Part shown: positions 36,681 to 48,900 of the stretch, piece after piece
Layout: the number at the start of each line of letters is the position of its first letter
Position numbering within the stretch: position 1 is the first letter of the stretch
Origin: Cloeon dipterum
Taxonomy: Eukaryota; Arthropoda; Insecta; Ephemeroptera; Baetidae
Reading direction: 5' to 3'
Assembly (NCBI RefSeq): GCF_949628265.1
Contig: NC_088790.1
Location: 3,786,545 to 3,850,544 of the forward strand
Length of the DNA: 64,000 nt
Made by a program: the position numbers and the translations under genes
Notes under the pieces: generated by a model
Told to the model about the DNA's origin: nothing
What the model saw: only the letters and a program-made list of their open reading frames with translations
Databases searched by the model: none

Positions 36681-38354
36681 TTCTGAAAAACGCAAAAAAC
36701 AAAAACATTTACTGGAGGCATTCTGGCTGGTGTGTTGCACAAAATGAAATAGAGGTACCTCTTTTGGTCTGATATATTCATTTTTACTCAACCTTAATAA
36801 ATTATTCATCTAAGACTCATTGGTATTCGTTATTACATTAGCGAAGAAGCTTAAAAATCAACACTCCCGTTTAGTTAAAGTTTCTTTCTATTCATCGCAT
36901 TGAAAATGCCAGTTTCAGTCCCCTCGCAAAAGGCGTAACTTCTCAATGGACACGCGGTCAAAGAACATCATTGAAAAACTCGTCAACCCATGCTTCATTA
37001 GGAAAGTGGAGCGGAGTATAATTTGCAAAAATACATCCAGGCTGCGCGCACGCCAACAAAGTCGACTTCACGGAAAGTGTTCAGAAAATTGCAGCGCTGT
37101 CGCAACACTCTTTTGAACAACAAGTGCAATTACTCTGTGCACTGTGTGCACGCGCTAAATCCAAATGCGGATCGAGCGCAAACTGCCGGCCGAGCATTTG
37201 AGAGGCAAAAATCATCATTGTTGTGTGTTGCTGGCAGTCGGGATGAATGGGAAATTATTCGTGGCCGTGGGCAATCGGAAAACGAGGCTCCTCTCGCTGC
37301 GGAATGTCGGTTGAAGCGGGCGAGGAGGCAGCAGGCAGAGGGTTGCGGATCCGCGAAACGAACGGCCTGCTTATGCAACGCACGCACTCTGCCGTTTGCT
37401 TGCATTGCAGCAACTATTTCAATAAGGAGAGCGTTTGTTTCCTCGAACAGCGGCGCCGGCGCTTGATTAAAATGGCCGAGCGTGTTTATCACAGAGGCGG
37501 CGAGAGTGAAAAAATACATTACACGCGTTAAGAAGATTTCTGCCGAATTGAGTCTGAAAGAAAGGAAATTTTTTGCGGCCGCCGCGCTTAAGTGGAAGAA
37601 GGAGAGCAGCTCCGCTCTTGTTTTTTTGCAGGCGCTTAAGCGGACAGACGAGAGAAGGATCAGAGATATATTTACTTATAAATCTCTGCTCCCAAACACG
37701 AGGAAGTCCTGCTCTCTTTCTCTCATCTGCGCGCAAAAAGACTTTTAGTCGGCCATAGGTGGAATGAGGAAAAGTTCTTTTTTTCTGCTCCGCAATGCGC
37801 GATGCCATTGGAAATCGAATCCTTGTGAGAAAGAACGAACATGCCAGAATAGGCCAAATTTAATAACAAAAAATCCCTTCCCAGTAATTTGCTTGCTTTT
37901 GGAGATCGGCCAGGACTAAGTTAACTTATATAATCATTTTTAATAATTGAATGAAGCAGACATCTCTTTGTGTTTAAGAATGTGACAAACTTATCTTATT
38001 CTTCTCCACGACATTTGTATAGAATTTTTGTTCATTATATTAATCAAATATATATAATTTACATTTTTGGGGTTCAGAGAAAATGTTCCATCCACGGAAA
38101 TGAACTTTGAAAATTTCCTACCAACATCGGAAACCCCTAAAACATTTATTGTTGTGCTAATTTATGCAGTTAGGAATTTTTACGGTGTAATTTACAGCTT
38201 TATTAAAAGCATTTTTATTTAAAAACAATTGCTATTCTTTTAAAACTCTGGAATTTGTATTGCATTTCATTAAAATATATGCGGGTGGTAATTCAGAGGG
38301 ACTGTTTAAAAAAAGGAGCCCTGAGGTAGTATGCTAAGTAGCACATTTTTTTGT

Positions 38355-38610
38355 AAATTGAAGCTGGTAAGTTGAAAGGGGTGGATGGCAAACACCCTCT
38401 AAATCCTTTAGCTGGTCAGGGGAGGTCAGGACGAATCTAATGATGCAATTCTGATGGTTAGAAGCCAAGATTTGGAGTTGGCAGTATTTAGTGAACACAA
38501 AAAATTCGAAAAAGTCGTGCTTTGAAGGGAATTTTACTCGAAAACATAAAATAATACCCGTCACTTGTAATTTTCATAAAAGTTCCCACATGTTATGGGA
38601 CAACAGTTAA
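38355..38610. repeat. Family D repeat, single reverse unit
   Basis: GCTGGTCAGGGGAGGTCAGG and GATGGTTAGAAGCCAAGATT identify it; no mirrored partner is seen nearby. Confidence 0.65.
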
Positions 38611-39189
38611 GTACATTTTCATAATGTCAAAATCCTGAGTTTGTAATGTACCTAAAAGGTAATGATTGCTCTTCTGGTGCTCTTCTGGTGCTCTTCCGAT
38701 TTTGGTCCTCCGGGCCGGATACACTCTTTTAAAATGAGTGTAAACGAGCCAGAATAATTAGTAATATCCTTGCGAGCCGTTTGCGTTGTTAATTGCCGTT
38801 TATACAAACAACCTGATGTGCACGTCGACTTCGGTTCTTCGTGATTTACAGGCTGTCTGTTTTTGACTTTCTTCTTTAAAAGCACTAAACAAAATCGTTC
38901 CTGGGCAAAAACACTATTGTATGGATGTTTTTACCGTCCTAATTAATCTATATTCTTCCTTATGGGATATATGCATTAGCACATCTCATTCAGAGTGTGA
39001 TTAGCTGTCAAAGCTGTGTTTTTCATATCCCTGGTCACCATAAGGATAATTTATCATTGCTCAAGTATAGAGTTTAATTTATTATGGGTTTTCCATCGAT
39101 TTGATTACCATTGTTTATTTTATACTACTTGCTGGAATAGCATAGGTACATTACAAGCTCATTTCCAAAATTCTAATAAACAAAAATTA

Positions 39190-39440
39190 ACAGAAGTGAC
39201 CTTGACTACTTAGGTCATACAATTTGGTGTCAGTTCGATTAGGCTCGGCGAGGAATCCAAAGCACACTCTACTTTTGAAATTGTGACATGGAAAGATGAG
39301 ATTCTGAAGTCTCAAAGTTTTCAAAAATTACATATCCGATAAAACCCGTAAATTAAATTAATTTTCTGTCGATCTTCTAGTAAAGACTTTAATTTCTGGT
39401 TTAAGTTTCATGTGAGTTATTGCCAATTTTGTCTTCTAAC
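39190..39440. repeat. Family F repeat, copy 1
   Basis: AATTTGGTGTCAGTTCGATT, GAGGAATCCAAAGC and CTTCTAACCCGTGACATTTC (the last just past 39430) match the copy at 56.0 kb. Confidence 0.5.
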
Positions 39441-40431
39441 CCGTGACATTTCGTCTCTAATTCAGAATATCTTCACCTATTTTTCTTTATTTACTTCCAA
39501 GCACGATTTTTGTACCCCTTTGTCTTGGGGGTTGATGATAAGAGGTCACTTCAAGCAGTCAAATACACATGAACTTGTGTTTTGATATCTTCAGTTCAAT
39601 ATACTTGGCCGTGTGAGGCAACGTGTCGGTGTCATCCTGACAAGAGAAGGCGTCAGCACGTTTGTATTGGATCGAGTTTGACATTTTCATAACATTTTTC
39701 CAGGCTGAGATGCCGGTCCAATCAAGTCAAACAACCCCCATCGAACCGAACCACTGCTGAGTAGACGCGAGATTTCCCGTTAGTGCTCGTGACATTTGTC
39801 GGCAGTGAAATGAATAATTAAATGGCTGCCACAGGTTCGAACTCCCTGGATTGCCAGTATGTAGCTCTTTCTCTTTCATTTCAAAAGAGCTGCTTTAAAA
39901 CCGTTGAATGCGGGTTATTTTCGTCTCTCGAAAATCGAGGCAATCCTCCGTTGAGAGTATCAAAGGTCGTGATGTACAAAAAATCAGAGCATACACTCGT
40001 TTTTAATTGCGAGACGGTAACCCGATGAAAAAAAGGGGCACAATGTAGACCTGATGGAAAATGTTTTAATGAAGCAATTTTTGCGTGTGCACGTACCACC
40101 TGTCTGAAAACGCTGTTCACCCCCGCAAAAAAGGCAACGTGCTGAGCCAGTTCAATTGTCCGTGAGCGGAGAAAGGCTTAATTTGCACCTGGCTCTCGCT
40201 CAAGACAAAAAGGGAATTCTGTCTGTCGAAAAACCGTGTTTAGAATGTCACAGCCACGCAATTGAATTTGTAGTGATATATGCTTCTTGTTCGAAATAAA
40301 ATAATTGCCACCTCTGCTGCAGGAAAAAGGTTGAATGCATCTTACCAATTAAAAATGTGTATTCAAAGCAGGAGTAGAAAAATTCCTATTTCCAGATAAA
40401 AAATCGCGACAATTTAAAATATACGCTTTTC

Positions 40432-40735
40432 TAGGAGGGGATGAATAGGGGTTGAAGGCGAACACCCCCAAAACTATTAAGATCTCCAGGGTAGGTCAAG
40501 ACAAACGGTGTTTGCAAAAACGGGTTTTTACAAATATGACAATTAGAACCCGAGATTTGGTGCTTAGGGTGCTCACAACATTTACAACAATTAAAAAATT
40601 AGAGTTTTTCAAAGTACAAAAACACATTTCTTGAAAATTAAGTCGAAAACCCCCTTGAAATTTCCACACAAGTTCACACGTACCCTGAGACCACTTTTGA
40701 CGGGCCATTCTGATTTTTTTTGTATTATGGTGCTA
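40432..40735. repeat. Family D repeat, single reverse unit
   Basis: GAACACCCCCAAAACTATTA, CCAGGGTAGGTCAAGACAAA and TTAGAACCCGAGATTTGG match; the tail CACACGTACCCTGAGACCAC matches the centre of the 31.6 kb copy. Confidence 0.68.
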
Positions 40736-40784
40736 GTTTTGAAAAAAAAAAACAGCTGGAAATATTTGAAAATGAGCCTTGGGG

Positions 40785-40920
40785 ATATTTGACCTTGACG
40801 GTTGACCTTAAATTTGGTGTTCATTCGATTGGGCATGACAAGATGCATACCTTAACTTTCAAAATGAGGTATTGCATTCTCAAAATTCGCCAAAAATGCA
40901 CAGTAAAACCAGCAAAAATG
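40785..40920. repeat. Family F repeat, partial copy
   Basis: AAATTTGGTGTTCATTCGATT (shortened: TTTGGTGTTCATTCGATTGG) resembles the 39.2 kb copy; it follows a family D unit directly, as the 56.0 kb copy also does. Confidence 0.4.
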
Positions 40921-41663
40921 AAAATTTTGATGAGTTTCTTGTTTCTCTTTGATATAAGACTGATTGATTGTGTGAAATTCGTCAGATTACAGCTAAAACC
41001 GTCCAGCGACCTATTATTTTCGTTCAAAATTAAAATTTTAACAAACTTCATACTTCTATAAATTCTTGAACAGTTTTTCAATATACTTTTTAATACTTTT
41101 GTAATAGTTCGTGATATATATTTGCAAAACTTTCTAATGTAACGGCTTGAGCAGTAGAGTTGTTATTTTCTAAAGCAGTTTTAAAGCGGTAGAAATAAAA
41201 TTGATTGAGGAAGACCAAATATTTCTGAAATTTATTAAAAATATTGTATGGAAATACCAATTCTATGACATGTGTGAATTTTTGTCTGTGATATTGTACT
41301 ACAGATAGTATGTAAATTAGGTTAGGATAGCATTTGACGTATTTTAATAAGTCGCCCGTGTAAATATTGACTTAACAAAAATAAAAGATCTAAACTAAAC
41401 TCAAAAAAAATAAAAAGCTTCATTTTGGTTATTTGCCTACATTGGTTACTGCATGCCTATACACCTCGATTCTCTTTTTATTAATTTATATTCATATCAG
41501 ACGATACATGCACACCTACGCAAAAAAGGGACAGCCGTGTCGGCTATTGATGATGTGAGTAGGGAGAATGAAAAACGAGGAGTGAGGCATACGGGGCGAC
41601 TCCCTTTTTTCTTTCTCTCTGAACTCACCCCACGGGACAAAAATGAGAAAGTCGACTTGGGGA

Positions 41664-41666
<3 letters not shown>

Positions 41667-41709
<43 letters not shown>
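41667..41709 (+). repeat. (CT)n microsatellite
   Basis: About 21 uninterrupted CT units. The open frames here are low-complexity SL repeats. Confidence 0.95.
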
Positions 41710-41713
<4 letters not shown>

Positions 41714-44322
41714 TCGTATCGGAAAAACTGTTAGTTTGATATGGATTTCAGGTAATGAATACAGGCTGGCGTCTTTTTCTCCTCAAAAATATGAACCAGT
41801 TGAATCTCTGGTCGATCGTATGAGTCCAATGGCAAATTGGGCACACGCAAGTAACGACCATATCCACGCAATGCTTTTTACTTTTTTATTCGCTCTTGAC
41901 TTGCTGTTTACTTCCACCATTATAATATGGCGCGTGTTTTGCTCAGATGTTGACCAGACGAGTCTCCGCGGTCTCTTTGGAGCTATACAATGGACTGCTG
42001 CGAGGACATTTTTGTCTCCAAAGCATAAACAACTATTAATCACATCCATTTGAGACACAATGCCCATCACAATATTTTATTCAAAGTGGCGAAATGAACA
42101 GAAAAATTCTGACGAATGGGTGTTTCAAGGAGAGATTTAATTTCCATCTTGTGGAAATTCAGTGTAAAATTTGTAGAAAAGGGCAAGCAAAATCGTGAAT
42201 ATCACGAGTTCTAACGAAGCAAATCTTTAATTTGTTGACATAAAGATGCCGAATCAGATGGTCGACAACTTTTATGCTAACTCAAATTTATTTTAAATAT
42301 TCCTAATTCGAAAATTATTGAATTTTAGGAATAGCCTTAATACGTCATCTTAAATTTGTGTCTAGGTATAGGAATGTGCCTAGAAATATATAGGATGAAG
42401 AAAGCAACAGTGTTTGAGATACGGAATGGTCAGAGTTTGAAAAATCGGCATTTTTTTTGTCCGGTGAATTGTGCGTGGAATAAGAAATTGAATGATCGGA
42501 TTGTTTTGACGCAGGGAGCTGCTAGGAGTCATCCCTGAGGTCTGACAAGACACTTAAAACAGGTTAATATTCTAACCCTTATAATTAATATTTTAAAACA
42601 ACTTTTCCAATGTATATTTTTGCATGTTTTTAATGATCTTGACTGAATTGAATGTAACTCGGACTCGGAATTCTTCTGAATTATTATTCTGCCATAAAAA
42701 TTATGCGTTTCTCCCGCGAAGCGTGGCAGGAAATGCAAAAGACGATTACTGCAAGTTGAGAGCTTAACACCCTGCATGAAACAATGCGAAGTGAGTGCGC
42801 GGCGAGTGGACTCGAAAAGAGTGGCGAAAAGAGAGTAATGATGATTGCTATACCACGCTCAATTATTATTTTTGCCGGCACCGCCGCGCACAAAAGCTTA
42901 TCACGCTGCAAAACTTTTAATGACCTCTTCATTTGACATTTGCGAGGCCAGAGGCGAAGCGGGTTTGATTTGAAAATTGTCGCTCCGCTCAGCAACTGCG
43001 ACGGAAACGATTTTTTTCGGCCGCAAAGCAGTGATTAAAAACTTGACAGCGCTCTTTAATTGTCGATCGAGCTTCAATACGAAAATCGGCGAAACAGATC
43101 CAAGTAAACTTTTGCACTCGCGAAAAACTGCTGCTTCAAACATACACGCGAAAATGACCAGGCAGAAACGAAACTGCAGACATGATTTTTCGCCAGCAGC
43201 AGGTCCGTGTGCAGACGGAGAAGTTGAAAAGCTGCCGGCCGCCACATTATTATTTTTTACTAGCCTCAATCTCCTTAAAAAGGCAACTCAAACAGAGGGA
43301 GGCAGAGCGAGAGAGCGCAGGCTAGATAGGGAAAGGATACTTTTCAGCTGTTTGCCCAGCGAAACACAAAGGGCGAGCAATTAATTAAACTTGGTCTTTT
43401 TCATCCTTTGTCTGTTTCCAATCATGGAACTGCAATTGAGTCCCTAATTGGACGTGGGGCGTACTTTTGGCGAAACACGCGTCTTACTCTATTCTATTCC
43501 TGCTTCAGCGGAGACGGACGGGATGAAAGAATAAGGAATGTACAATGCGTTCGTGCATAAGGAGAGAATCTTTTCATGTTATAAATGAATGGTGATGCCG
43601 GTAATGAAGTTACGCGATTCAAAGGGGTAACTTGCACTTTTCTTCTGGACAAAGTATTTATTATTCGAACAACTCACTGAATATTCCGAGAAAATAGAAA
43701 TTTTCCTTCTTTCGTCCTACAGAGTTAGATATTAATTACCTTTTGATTGAGTTTCAATTAAATTTACTGCGCATTCCACTCTTGGTGTGACAAAGGACGT
43801 GCTAAATTACTTTCCCGGAAGAGAGGAATTGATAATTAATATTTTTCAATTATTCCTTTTGATGAGTACGCAATTAATTTTCATCAAACACATTAACTTC
43901 ATGGAATGCTGATAATTATTTGTAAACGATATAGCAGCACTACTTGCAGCTTGATTGGGGTCACAGGACTGTACGCGCGGCGGGCATCAGCGGTTGCATG
44001 ATTCAATTAGACGATAATTCGCGTTAATCGAGCAGATGGGTGCTAATGAGATTCGCAGCGTCATTTGATTTGCGTCGCCCGTGACTGCAGACAATCGTCG
44101 TGGATTGGAACAAAAGCGTCATGCAAATTCAAATTCGCAGATAATCCCGCTTCAATCTGCTCTCTGCTGCGAGAGAGGGAGAGAGAGACTTCGAAAATAA
44201 AGTGCGTCGTCTCACCACCTTGAATATGAGATTTGGATCCTGCGGTGAAGAGCTTGATCCCCAGACAGGCGGCGTGCAGTTGTCGCTGGAATGCTCCGCT
44301 CAAATATGAATGGCAAACAAGT

Positions 44323-44345
44323 TCTCTCTCTCTCTCTCTCTCTCT
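44323..44345 (+). repeat. (CT)n microsatellite
   Basis: About 11 CT units. Confidence 0.9.
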
Positions 44346-44722
44346 GCGCGGTGTGTCTAATGGCTCCTTCTTTTATATTTGTCAGAAGTAATCAGCTTGA
44401 TACCATTCAAGCGATCGCTTCCGAGTGGTACCTTTGAAAACTCTGTCTATACAATTTGAAGAGGCGGTTAACAAGCGGAGTCGAAAATCACGGTGTTTTT
44501 TCGCTTTATTTTGGTAATTTCAAAAAAATTGAACGTGATGCACAATATGAATAAGCCAAAACTCGTACCCCTAAGTAATTCGTCATAAATATACGCCAAA
44601 AGTAATTTGTATTAGAGTGCATCATCCCTTTTCAATCCCGAAAAGCATTGAGAGGTGAACAGCAAATGTTACTAAGGATTTTAGAAGGATTATTTTAGGG
44701 GGTAGAGTCAGCCTTCAGTGCA

Positions 44723-45105
44723 TTAAAGACCGTGTTTCTGAGCACTCAAATCGATTCTTGAGGGTCGAATTAGGTAAAGTGGATATTTTTTCCGACAAAA
44801 ATGTCCAGTGCAACACGTGAGTAGCACAATTATAACCTTTTTCCCGCCAAAACAATATGAACGTATATGCGACAAGTGCGCATGCGTCACAGCTGGCTGG
44901 ATCTGGCAAAGAAGTCGTTCAAACCAGTTCTGGAGCATGCGCAGGTCTCGCATGTATTGGTTCATATTGTTTTGGCGGGAAAAAAAGTTCTACTTGTGCT
45001 ACGCACGTCGCGCTGGGCTTTTTGGTCGGAAAAATCCACATTACCTAATTCGACCCTCAAAAATCAATTGGAGTGCTCAGAAACATCGTCAAAGACCGTC
45101 TTTAA
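44723..45105. mobile_element. TTAA-flanked foldback MITE family B, copy 2
   Basis: TTAAAGACCGTG at the left and GACCGTCTTTAA at the right, with long inverted arms matching copy 1. E2F-type sites occur in both arms: TTTTTCCCGCCAAAA (44838-44852) and TTTTGGCGGGAAAA (44970-44983). GCGCATGCGTCA is at 44878-44889. It lies upstream of the first Grd coding exon. Confidence 0.85.
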
Positions 45106-45903
45106 ATTTTTGTTCATAGAGCAATGTTCTATTTCCATAAAAATATTGATATCGTGCAATTAAAGGGGTGAAAATAGGAGTGTAATGGGGTGAGGAAGTA
45201 ACGCAGTCGGGTATGTAATTTATTTTGTGTTTGTAATAAATAAATAAAGTTGAATTTCAAACTGGATTGTTATTTTATTATTTTTGAGGGTTTTGGAGGG
45301 GTTGATTCGAGATGCTAGAGCTGGAATGGGTACAACTCCTGATGCAAATTAAACTGAAAGTTGATTTCGACTCAAATAAACTAATTATTTTATGTTTCCA
45401 AAATTAAAGGGGGTGGAAAAACTGTTGGGATTAGGTTAATTAACATACTCTCATCCACATTCCCTGAAAATTTCATACCAATATGAAAACTAGTAGAGCT
45501 GCAGTAAGATATACGCCTAGCATGCGTTCGCTGATTTACAAGCATTAGCAATTTTCTAAAAAAAACGACGCAATTTTTTTGAGTGGAGTTGATTAAACAT
45601 ATTAATGAGAACCTTTTTGTACTAGACGAATTTTTCAAACTCAATAGGATGGAAGAAAAATATTGGATTATTATGTAGTTGCGCTCTCCTTTTAAATATC
45701 ATGAATCTCAAAAAGTTAATCCAGTGTGTGACTACCAATCATTTTTATACAATTTCATACATATATTTTTTCATTTTTACCGATATAAAAAATGATGCGA
45801 GCAATTTACTGCAGAGGCTGCAAAGCTGTCAAGCCGAGAGCAATAAACTGTAACGATGAATCAATAAAATAAATATATTGGCTTTTTGTTGTTTCAGGCG
45901 GGC

Positions 45904-45918
45904 ATGCCCCTCTTGTGA
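45904..45918 (+). promoter_or_regulatory. Four-codon uORF overlapping the Grd start codon
   Basis: ATGCCCCTCTTGTGATG: the uORF (M-P-L-L-stop) ends in TGA whose last A is the first base of the Grd ATG at 45918. A second in-frame ATG follows at 45921. This stop-start overlap would favour reinitiation or leaky scanning if the transcript includes the whole exon from 45898. Confidence 0.45.
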
Positions 45919-48900
45919 TGATGCTGCCGCCCCCATTGCTGCTGCTCTGCCTCTTCCTAGTCAGGTAACACAATTAATTGTAACTTGTGCTCGCGAGAGT
46001 GTGCTCGAGTTGTGAATAAAAACGCGATTATTCGAGTCGGTGGACCAAAATTTACCACCAATTGAAATAGCCCCGGGCCAGTGAGCTTCGTTTCCATTCA
46101 TTAGGCTAATCCTCACTGGGGATTTCTTGTATTAATTCATTCATCAAGTGGAAATCGATCGCCCGCGGCTTTTGAAAACATTGTGTTGGGCTTCGCAATG
46201 ATTGAAAAACTGAAAAGCGGCAGCTGCGTGCGGCATGCGTCATTTCAATTAACATACACATCCCAACTAATGCGAAATCGAAGCGCTCAGACAGCAGGCA
46301 GCGCGTGATTTCAGCACAAAAATCGGGGTGGCTGCCAGTTGTCTGAAAAGAATTGGTCCTAAAGGTTGGAATTTGTGCTAAATAGAAATTGTCCGAAAGG
46401 AAGTGATCCCCAAACAGGAAATTGTCCAATGCTTTAACCCGAATAGCCTGAAAAGTGGCCAAAAAATAACCAGGATGAGACGACCAAGTAATTTGATCCA
46501 AGACTAAAAGCTATCGCCAGGCAAAAAATCAAATTTGAAGATGGAGAAATCACTGCTACTGGATTTCTTGAAAAAAAAACACACACACTCAGCAACACCA
46601 ATTTCCTATCTTTACTCTTCTGTAACTGTTTTGTAACGCAGAGAATTAATTATTCCATTTCAGACAATTTCCTTTCAGAAAACTTCCATTCTGATCTTTC
46701 GGATAAACTCTTTTTGGACAATTTATGTCCTCCCAAAAACACTGCACGAAATCAGACATCAAAAGTCGTCTTTTTGGTGGGACCGCAAAAAAAAACTGGC
46801 AGGGACGGGTTGTGTGAAATACCAAAATCAATAATTATACATGGTGTTTTCTGCTTTGAAACGAAAAGTAGGCAGCCAGGCAGAAAGGCCGTGATTGCTC
46901 CTCATATTTCGCGCCGCCGATGCTCTCAAACCGAATTAGTTATCTAACGCCGACGCGCGCACGCTGCCAAAAAGTGCAGGCGCGTGTGTTTGTTTCTGTT
47001 TGTTCATTTTCCGGCCCGCCGGGCTCATTAAACGCGCGTTCGCCAAGCAAAATTACAAAGTAGAGAGGACGTGCGGCAGACTCTATTAACAATATATGTG
47101 TTGTATAGTTTTCGTTTTCAACTCGTCTCTTTCTTGCCTGCGACGGCTGCTCACTGATCAAGTCTCTGCTGCTTTAATTATGCCGCATGCCAAATGGATC
47201 GGATTCATTTCCTCCGAGTAATTCAATCAGCCGCACTGATTTTCCCGCCGCCGCACCGCCTCTGGGACCGAATTTGGTGCAGCGCCATTTCCACTCGCAC
47301 CTATCTGCTTGGATTTGTGCTGATGGCTTCGCCCGCATTTCGCTCGTGATTTGCGACTCTTTAATCCTTTTGCGTTGGTTTATGTCCGTGCCTCGCGCAC
47401 AGACAAATGGTGCGTCAAAGTCAGAATGATGCATTTCACCACTTAAACCGAAGCTGGAACGCATATCTGATGTGGTTTAATACAATTCATCCTTCTCGAT
47501 TCAACAAGATTTTTATTTTATTTATAGCGAGAATCTAAAAAAGACTTCTGCGATCAATCCCAACTCTTTATGAACTTTGAAACTGAACGATGATTGTCAG
47601 TTGAAGATCCGTCCTTCGAAGCGTATAAATAGAGCAGGCTGTAGCAATAATTTCTTAATGCTTTTAATGGATATCTGGGCAGTAAGTAGTAGTCTAATGG
47701 AAGAGATTTAAGGACGTACACAATTATGCCTTGAGTGGAAAAGCAGACAATCACAAGAACGTTATAAAATGTGCAGGAAAGGTTAGTTCTGGCAGGGATC
47801 TTACGATCTGAATGATTTTTCTACTTAAACTAGACCATATTACGATTGAGAAAACCCAAACTTTCCCATACTTGTGGGTTTTAACGGTGTGTTTTGAATT
47901 TAATGTTAACTCCAAAAATTCGGACACTGCTGATATTGTCTCGTCAATTTTAACAACTTTCCAGTTGACCCCAAAGACCACTAAAATCGATTTTTCGGAC
48001 TGGGGTTAGAAAATTAATTTATTTCCCCTTTCCACAAACTAGAAACCTCCAAATCACGATTCCTCAAATACTCTTTATCCGTTTAAAATTAATGAAATCC
48101 AGGCTGACGTACAAAATTGACAGACACAGACGTTTTTGTAAATGAGTTATTGCTTCCACGTTTTTCACTGCCTGAGACTTAAAAGATTTAATGATTTTAC
48201 GGCTAGCCAGCGGTTTAGGGCTACTGAAATCAACCCAGCATTTCTCCACACTCCTGCTATGGTCAATCAAAGTTGGAATAGGGCCTTTGTATGACGACAG
48301 ACATCAAGTTCACGAGAAATAACGGTTTTCACTATTTGATTTGTAAAAAAGTGATCTATCGTTCACTCTAGCACCAGTGAGGCGAGTGTGATAAACAGAT
48401 TAATTTTTTGCCATTTTCTCGACTGTGATAAAACCAACAGACTCTGTCTCTAGCTGCGAAAGCATCCACAAAGTGAACTGATTTTTTTGTCTTTTTTTTG
48501 TTGTACACTTTGGTGTCTATTAAATGTCATCTTCATCAAAATAATTTATTGCAATTTTTTAATTTGGATTTTGCCATCTTGTAGAGTGCAAAAAATAAGT
48601 CAGATTAGTCAAAATCTGGAATGGGGTTTTCCTTGAAAAAAAAAACTACTTTTATATTTTTTCGGAATTTTAAAAAAGGTTTGCGCGCCCAATTCTAAGC
48701 TTCTAACTGTCGGATTTTTGAAAACCGCACCCCTATAGACTATTCTCAACCTCCCCTATATAGCCTAAGTAGTTTAAGGGTCTTCAACTCTTTTTTTCAC
48801 CCGAAAAACGTAAAATTTTGCATTTTTTGCACCTCATTGCGCAACGGGGTAGACGGTTTATTACCTTTAAACCACTTCAGTACATTATGGAACGTGAAGA

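Larger units (their letters stand above)
28780..45897. other. Long non-coding region upstream of Grd
   Basis: 17 kb with no conserved protein text on either strand. It holds repeats of families D, F, H, I and B and a (CT)n tract. CpG-rich islands near 30.8-31.0, 32.6-32.9, 37.0-37.7 and 42.9-43.3 kb are candidate regulatory or first-exon zones for Grd; the open frames over them (up to 147 codons) look like composition effects. Confidence 0.5.

Noticed and set aside
37023..37531. Overlapping 94-147 codon frames on both strands
   Set aside because: Frames on both strands in a CpG-rich block indicate lack of stops by composition; no conserved motif.
38318..38338. let-7-like start TGAGGTAGTA
   Set aside because: Only the first ten bases match; the mature remainder and the paired arm of a hairpin are missing.
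41453..42053. Frames with SLSLSL runs around 41.7 kb
   Set aside because: Produced by the (CT)n tract.
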